Positions 60,850 to 64,000 of a stretch of DNA of 64,000 nt are shown here, piece by piece; position 1 is the stretch's first letter, and each line of letters begins with the position of its first letter. Source of the DNA: Sulfurimonas sp. (GTDB lineage: Bacteria; Campylobacterota; Campylobacteria; Campylobacterales; Sulfurimonadaceae); the NCBI GenBank assembly GCA_021648285.1, contig JAKITC010000005.1, positions 1-64,000 of the forward strand. Reading direction: 5' to 3'. The translations under genes were made by a program, and so were the position numbers. The notes under the pieces are model-generated. The model was not told the origin of the DNA and did not search any database. It saw only the letters and a program-made list of their open reading frames with translations.

Positions 60850-61833
60850 CTATTTTAACTTTTTAGAAAATGTGCCTTGTACGATATCTAAAATCATTTG
60901 CTCATGTTCTTGTCCAGTATTTAGATTGTAACATCTATAAAAATATCCATATCCTAATCCTGGAACTAAATTAGCTTCAATAAAATAAGGGATACCTTTA
61001 TCATTCATTTTAATATCTATCCTACCATATCCTTTTGCTTTTAATACTTTAAATGAATCTATAGCTAATGAAGAGATTATTTTTTTGATTTTATTATTTT
61101 TGATTTTTAGAGATTTTTCTCTATCTCTTTGCTTATCATAAAAACCTAAGATTCTATCACCTTTACTATTTTTCTCAGCAATAAGTTCTATAGGATAGAT
61201 ATTGTAAGAACTATTTTTAAAATCTTCTATGATAGCTACGGTATACTCTTTACCACTTAAATATGTTTCAACTAAAGAGATAGTATGTTGCTCATCAAAT
61301 ATTGATTTTACTTTATATTTGTACTCTTTATATGTATGCACAAGTGAATTTTCATCTATCCCCCGTGAATCACCTTCATAAAGTGGTTTTACAAATAATG
61401 GAAAAGGTAGAGGTAGTGTCTCTTTATTATACTGATTTGGTTTTGCTAAAAAAGATAAAGCTGTGTTTAATCCAGAGTCTATTACCCTTTGTTTGGCAAT
61501 GCTTTTATCAAATTCAAGTTTGAGAGCATTTTTAGATGAGCCTGTATATAAAATATGATGCTTTTCTAAAAAATTGGGGAACCAAATCTTTTTCATTGAA
61601 TCTCTTTTTTTTGAATCTCCATCAAAAAGTAAATATTTAATCCCAGAAACCACTAAATCAGGTTTTTTTTCAACTAAGTTATTTAAATCATCTAAATTAT
61701 TAATATTAGATATTTTAACTTTTTTATAATGTTTGCTTAATTTTTCATACAAATTTAACAGTATCTTTTGTGGCATTAAATTTAAACCTCCAATAGGAGA
61801 TGTCACTATTTCAATATATTTATTTTCTTTCAT
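60850..61833 (-). CDS. ATP-grasp ligase (D-Ala-D-Ala ligase-like)
   Basis: A 327-residue protein with the ATP-grasp layout: an N-terminal alpha/beta domain, KSIAKQRVIDSGLNTALSF, LPFPLFVKPLYEGDSRGI (ATP lysine and glycine loop), VETYLSGKEYTVAII and the metal-binding YGRIDIKMNDKGIPYFIEANLVPGLG. It is D-alanine-D-alanine ligase-like but diverged at the N-terminus, so the substrates (probably an amino acid or peptide carboxylate) are unknown. It is four bases downstream of a PHP-family gene, implying a two-enzyme unit. Confidence 0.85.
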   Translation of the reverse strand: MKENKYIEIVTSPIGGLNLMPQKILLNLYEKLSKHYKKVKISNINNLDDLNNLVEKKPDLVVSGIKYLLFDGDSKKRDSMKKIWFPNFLEKHHILYTGSSKNALKLEFDKSIAKQRVIDSGLNTALSFLAKPNQYNKETLPLPFPLFVKPLYEGDSRGIDENSLVHTYKEYKYKVKSIFDEQHTISLVETYLSGKEYTVAIIEDFKNSSYNIYPIELIAEKNSKGDRILGFYDKQRDREKSLKIKNNKIKKIISSLAIDSFKVLKAKGYGRIDIKMNDKGIPYFIEANLVPGLGYGYFYRCYNLNTGQEHEQMILDIVQGTFSKKLK

Positions 61834-61837
61834 TTCC

Positions 61838-63094
61838 TTATCTCACATAACTATTGAAAAAATCATTGGTATAATCTTCTAATTTTTTCTTCACTATATT
61901 TATCTTTTTATCAAAATTTTCGCCATTTATTAGTTGGTCAATATAAAGTTTTGCTAATCTACTTTTCATAGTAGAATGCTTAGGATAGTACTCTTTAATT
62001 AAAAAATAAACATATTGAGCCAATTCATCTTTACCTATAAATTGATGTTCATAATTCTCTCTTTTAAAAATAGCACAGGTGCGACCCTCTTTCATAGCTT
62101 CTATTATACTAGAGGTTGATTTGTCTTTTACAAAAAGAACTGTAAATCTATCTCCTATTTCATGGTCGCTATCATGGGCATCAGAGTTGGCAAATGGTGC
62201 TAAGTATTTATGTTTATTTTTTGTTTGAAGAGCTGTTAAATGTGTCATATTATTATGCTCTTTGATTTTCTCCTCTCCAAAAACTTCAACACCATCAAGA
62301 TGGGAACTTTTTAACATCTCTTTATAAAAAGCTTGATGAAGGTGATATTTGCCATCTCTATAAACCCAATTTGGATGGGCTAGAATTGAAATACCTTTTA
62401 CCTCTTTTATTTTATTTATAACCCAAATATTTTTTGCATAACGAACAGGGTCAATATTTTTATCAATATTTTCTTTTTTTAAAATTTTAACAATCTCTTG
62501 AAGTTCTTTCTCATATTTATTGGTATCTTTTCTTTGATTGTCTATAGATTTATTTGCATTTATAGATAGGATATGTCCATTTCCTTGCGAAATTGCCATA
62601 TCTTTTTTACCGCCAACACTTACCTCTTCACCAGCTAACACTAAAATATCAATATTGTTCTGCTTTACTTTTTGTATTGCATTTAATGAACCCTCATAAC
62701 TATCATGGTCTGTAATACTAATGAAATCCATACCAGCACCCAACGAAGCCAAAACAAGAGCAAATGGTGTAGTTTTACCATCTGAGTAGATTGAGTGCAT
62801 ATGCAAATCACCCTTTAATGGTCTAAGTTTAATCATAACTTCATCAAGACAATAAAGCGAAACTATTTTTGACTCTTTATAAGTAAAATTTATTTTTACA
62901 ACAAATTCGCCAAGATATGGCATTTTATATGAAAACAGTATAGTATTGTTTTGAATTTTATATTTTAGAGTATCTTTATGATAGAAGTCACCCCTTGAGA
63001 GAACTTCTATAGATTCAATATTTGATGTATCTTTTAAAGTAAGATTATAATTTATGATTCTGTTTTGTTCTATGACATTAGGGGTTATTTTCAC
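61838..63094 (-). CDS. PHP-family (CehA/McbA-like) metallohydrolase
   Basis: A 418-residue protein. Residues 1-85 form a beta-rich domain. The PHP barrel follows with LKGDLHMHSIYSDGKTTP (metal His pair), ISITDHDSYEG, LAGEEVS, GHILSI, ISILAHPNW and FANSDAHDSDH. The helical tail (about residues 345-418) is Lys-rich. This is the CehA/McbA layout, whose members hydrolyse esters or phosphoesters. Paired with an ATP-grasp ligase it suggests synthesis and hydrolysis of a small amide or phosphate compound. A weak half-conserved Pho-box-like repeat lies at 63132-63149 upstream. Confidence 0.82.
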   Translation of the reverse strand: MKITPNVIEQNRIINYNLTLKDTSNIESIEVLSRGDFYHKDTLKYKIQNNTILFSYKMPYLGEFVVKINFTYKESKIVSLYCLDEVMIKLRPLKGDLHMHSIYSDGKTTPFALVLASLGAGMDFISITDHDSYEGSLNAIQKVKQNNIDILVLAGEEVSVGGKKDMAISQGNGHILSINANKSIDNQRKDTNKYEKELQEIVKILKKENIDKNIDPVRYAKNIWVINKIKEVKGISILAHPNWVYRDGKYHLHQAFYKEMLKSSHLDGVEVFGEEKIKEHNNMTHLTALQTKNKHKYLAPFANSDAHDSDHEIGDRFTVLFVKDKSTSSIIEAMKEGRTCAIFKRENYEHQFIGKDELAQYVYFLIKEYYPKHSTMKSRLAKLYIDQLINGENFDKKINIVKKKLEDYTNDFFNSYVR

Positions 63095-63162
63095 TTGTTT
63101 TTCCTGCTTTTTTTATATTTTAACTATAGATTATTGCAGAATGATTACAAGTGAAGACGGAT

Positions 63163-63798
63163 TTATTTAATAAATTCTACCACACTTTCAAAACTTGAAC
63201 GTAGTTGCGAAGATTGCTCATTTATTCTATACCCAAAAGGTAGTATCATTGCTACTTGAAATTTTGTGGTATCTAACTCTAAAACTTTTTCAACATTCTC
63301 TTTTTCAAACCCTTCAATTGGACAAGAATCAATCCCAATATTTGCTGCAGCATTCATCATATTTGCAGCTGCTATATAAGTTTGTCTTGCACTCCATTGG
63401 TATATTTTCTCATCACTGCTTAAAGTATCACTCAAATGTGAAGCATATAGTTCTATAAAAGAATCTAGCTTGTCTTGTGGTAAGCTACGACGCATAAGCT
63501 GTGAACGAACTACTCCACTTTCTACTTTTAAGGTATCAATTCCTGCCAAAACAACCACTAAATGGGAGCAGGTTGTAATTTGTGGTTGGTTCCAACAAAA
63601 TGGTTTTAATTTTTCTCTTAATTCGTCATTAGTGATTACTAAAAACTTCCATGCTTCCATACCAAATGAACTAGGTGACTTTCGTGCAACTTCCAAAATA
63701 TAGTGCATATCTTCATCACTAATTTTTTTAGTTTCATCAAAAATCTTACAAGCATGTCTAAAATCCATAATCTCTAAAAATTCTTCTTTTTTATTCAT
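63163..63798 (-). CDS. NAD(P)H nitroreductase family protein
   Basis: A 211-residue flavoprotein of the NfsB/nitroreductase family: DFRHACKIFDETKKISDEDMHYILEVARKSPSSFGMEAWKFLVI (FMN-binding Arg and Ser-Pro-Ser), then AANMMNAAANIGIDSCPIEGFE and a C-terminal ILPFGYR. It reduces quinones, nitro compounds or flavins in the cytosol. Transcribed alone ahead of the PHP gene with a 68-bp gap. Confidence 0.88.
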   Translation of the reverse strand: MNKKEEFLEIMDFRHACKIFDETKKISDEDMHYILEVARKSPSSFGMEAWKFLVITNDELREKLKPFCWNQPQITTCSHLVVVLAGIDTLKVESGVVRSQLMRRSLPQDKLDSFIELYASHLSDTLSSDEKIYQWSARQTYIAAANMMNAAANIGIDSCPIEGFEKENVEKVLELDTTKFQVAMILPFGYRINEQSSQLRSSFESVVEFIK

Positions 63799-63867
63799 CT
63801 TTTTTTCCTAATAATTTCTTTTCAATTTTCTCAAAAAACTATGTTTTTTGTAGCTTTAGAGGGTTGT

Positions 63868-63894
63868 AGGGACTTTGAGCCCATGCCTCTATAA
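63868..63894. terminator. hairpin between nitroreductase and membrane-protein genes
   Basis: AGCCCAT-GCCTCTATA-ATGGGCT forms a 7-bp stem in the gap before the nitroreductase gene, just past the stop of the upstream minus-strand gene. It has a weak T-run and may be a terminator. Confidence 0.4.
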
Positions 63895-63915
63895 TGGGCT
63901 TTGCTCATTATAGTG

Positions 63916-64000
63916 CTAATTTAATAATTTCCAACTATAAACCGCAGTTATTCCTAAAGTATAAGTAGCTAGAAGCCAAACATTTCTAGGATTTCCTGAA
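63916..64000 (-). CDS. 3' end of a membrane-protein gene (partial)
   Basis: The last 27 codons of a minus-strand gene cut by the window edge: SGNPRNVWLLATYTLGITAV then YSWKLLN and a TAG at 63916. The hydrophobic WLLATYTLGITAVYSW suggests a final membrane helix. The family cannot be named from this piece. Confidence 0.55.
   Translation of the reverse strand, partial: SGNPRNVWLLATYTLGITAVYSWKLLN

Noticed and set aside
1..64000. Over-representation of ACATGT palindromes
   Set aside because: Many copies were noticed, but a rough base-composition estimate already predicts around twenty, and I could not count exactly.

Overview
The window looks like chromosome from a Campylobacterota bacterium of the Sulfurimonas/Sulfurovum type. 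This rests on low GC, heavy use of CXXCH cytochromes, a one-piece CcsBA cytochrome c synthase, an NrfJ-like protein, a histidine kinase with a HQWKQPL-type H-box, and compact overlapping operons. I could run no database search, so family names come from motifs and remembered relatives.

1-7.4 kb is a phosphate-starvation block: a porin, a receiver/histidine-kinase protein, pstS, and divergently pstC-pstA-pstB-phoU. A shared direct repeat (TGTAAYC-N4-TGTAAYC, 11-bp period) lies upstream of the porin, pstS and pstC and is a good candidate Pho box. 7.4-11.6 kb carries a lysine-rich histone-like protein, a small HTH-like protein, glnA and leuA. 11.6-19.9 kb is a LolCDE/MacB-like export operon (LolA-like protein, two FtsX-type permeases, ATPase, outer-membrane barrel). 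It is split by an island holding an AbiE-type toxin-antitoxin pair, a decayed type I restriction locus and an IS3 relic. The 5' end of one permease is duplicated at the island edge. 19.9-27.3 kb is an overlapping housekeeping run (alaS, CopD-like, maf, bioF, ABC ATPase, PBP1A).

The centrepiece is 27.3-52.2 kb, about 25 kb devoted to multihaem cytochromes and their assembly. It encodes 69 CXXCH motifs plus four non-standard sites (two CX3CH, one CX4CH, one CX12CH). A NapC/CymA-like quinol dehydrogenase and dodeca-, octa- and heptahaem periplasmic proteins form one operon. A second operon has paralogous dodeca- and octahaem proteins, then a small tetrahaem protein whose size, haem count and motifs resemble the Geobacter nanowire subunit OmcE. 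Next come two NHL beta-propellers, a PpiC-like prolyl isomerase, an outer-membrane beta-barrel, a giant 12-site cytochrome with an OmcE-like N-terminus, CcsBA, and a membrane protein fused to a spermidine-synthase-like domain. Together they can be read as a route for electrons from menaquinol across the periplasm and outer membrane to extracellular cytochrome filaments. This is the strongest candidate for an undescribed system here.

52.2-64 kb is mixed: a frameshifted DUF523 gene, an aldehyde dehydrogenase, small exported proteins, a Cys-type formate dehydrogenase-like molybdoenzyme, an SDR, a defective IS3-family element inserted at codon 3 of a small gene, a CHMI-like tautomerase, an ATP-grasp/PHP gene pair, a nitroreductase and the 3' end of a membrane-protein gene. 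No rRNA, tRNA or CRISPR array was recognised.
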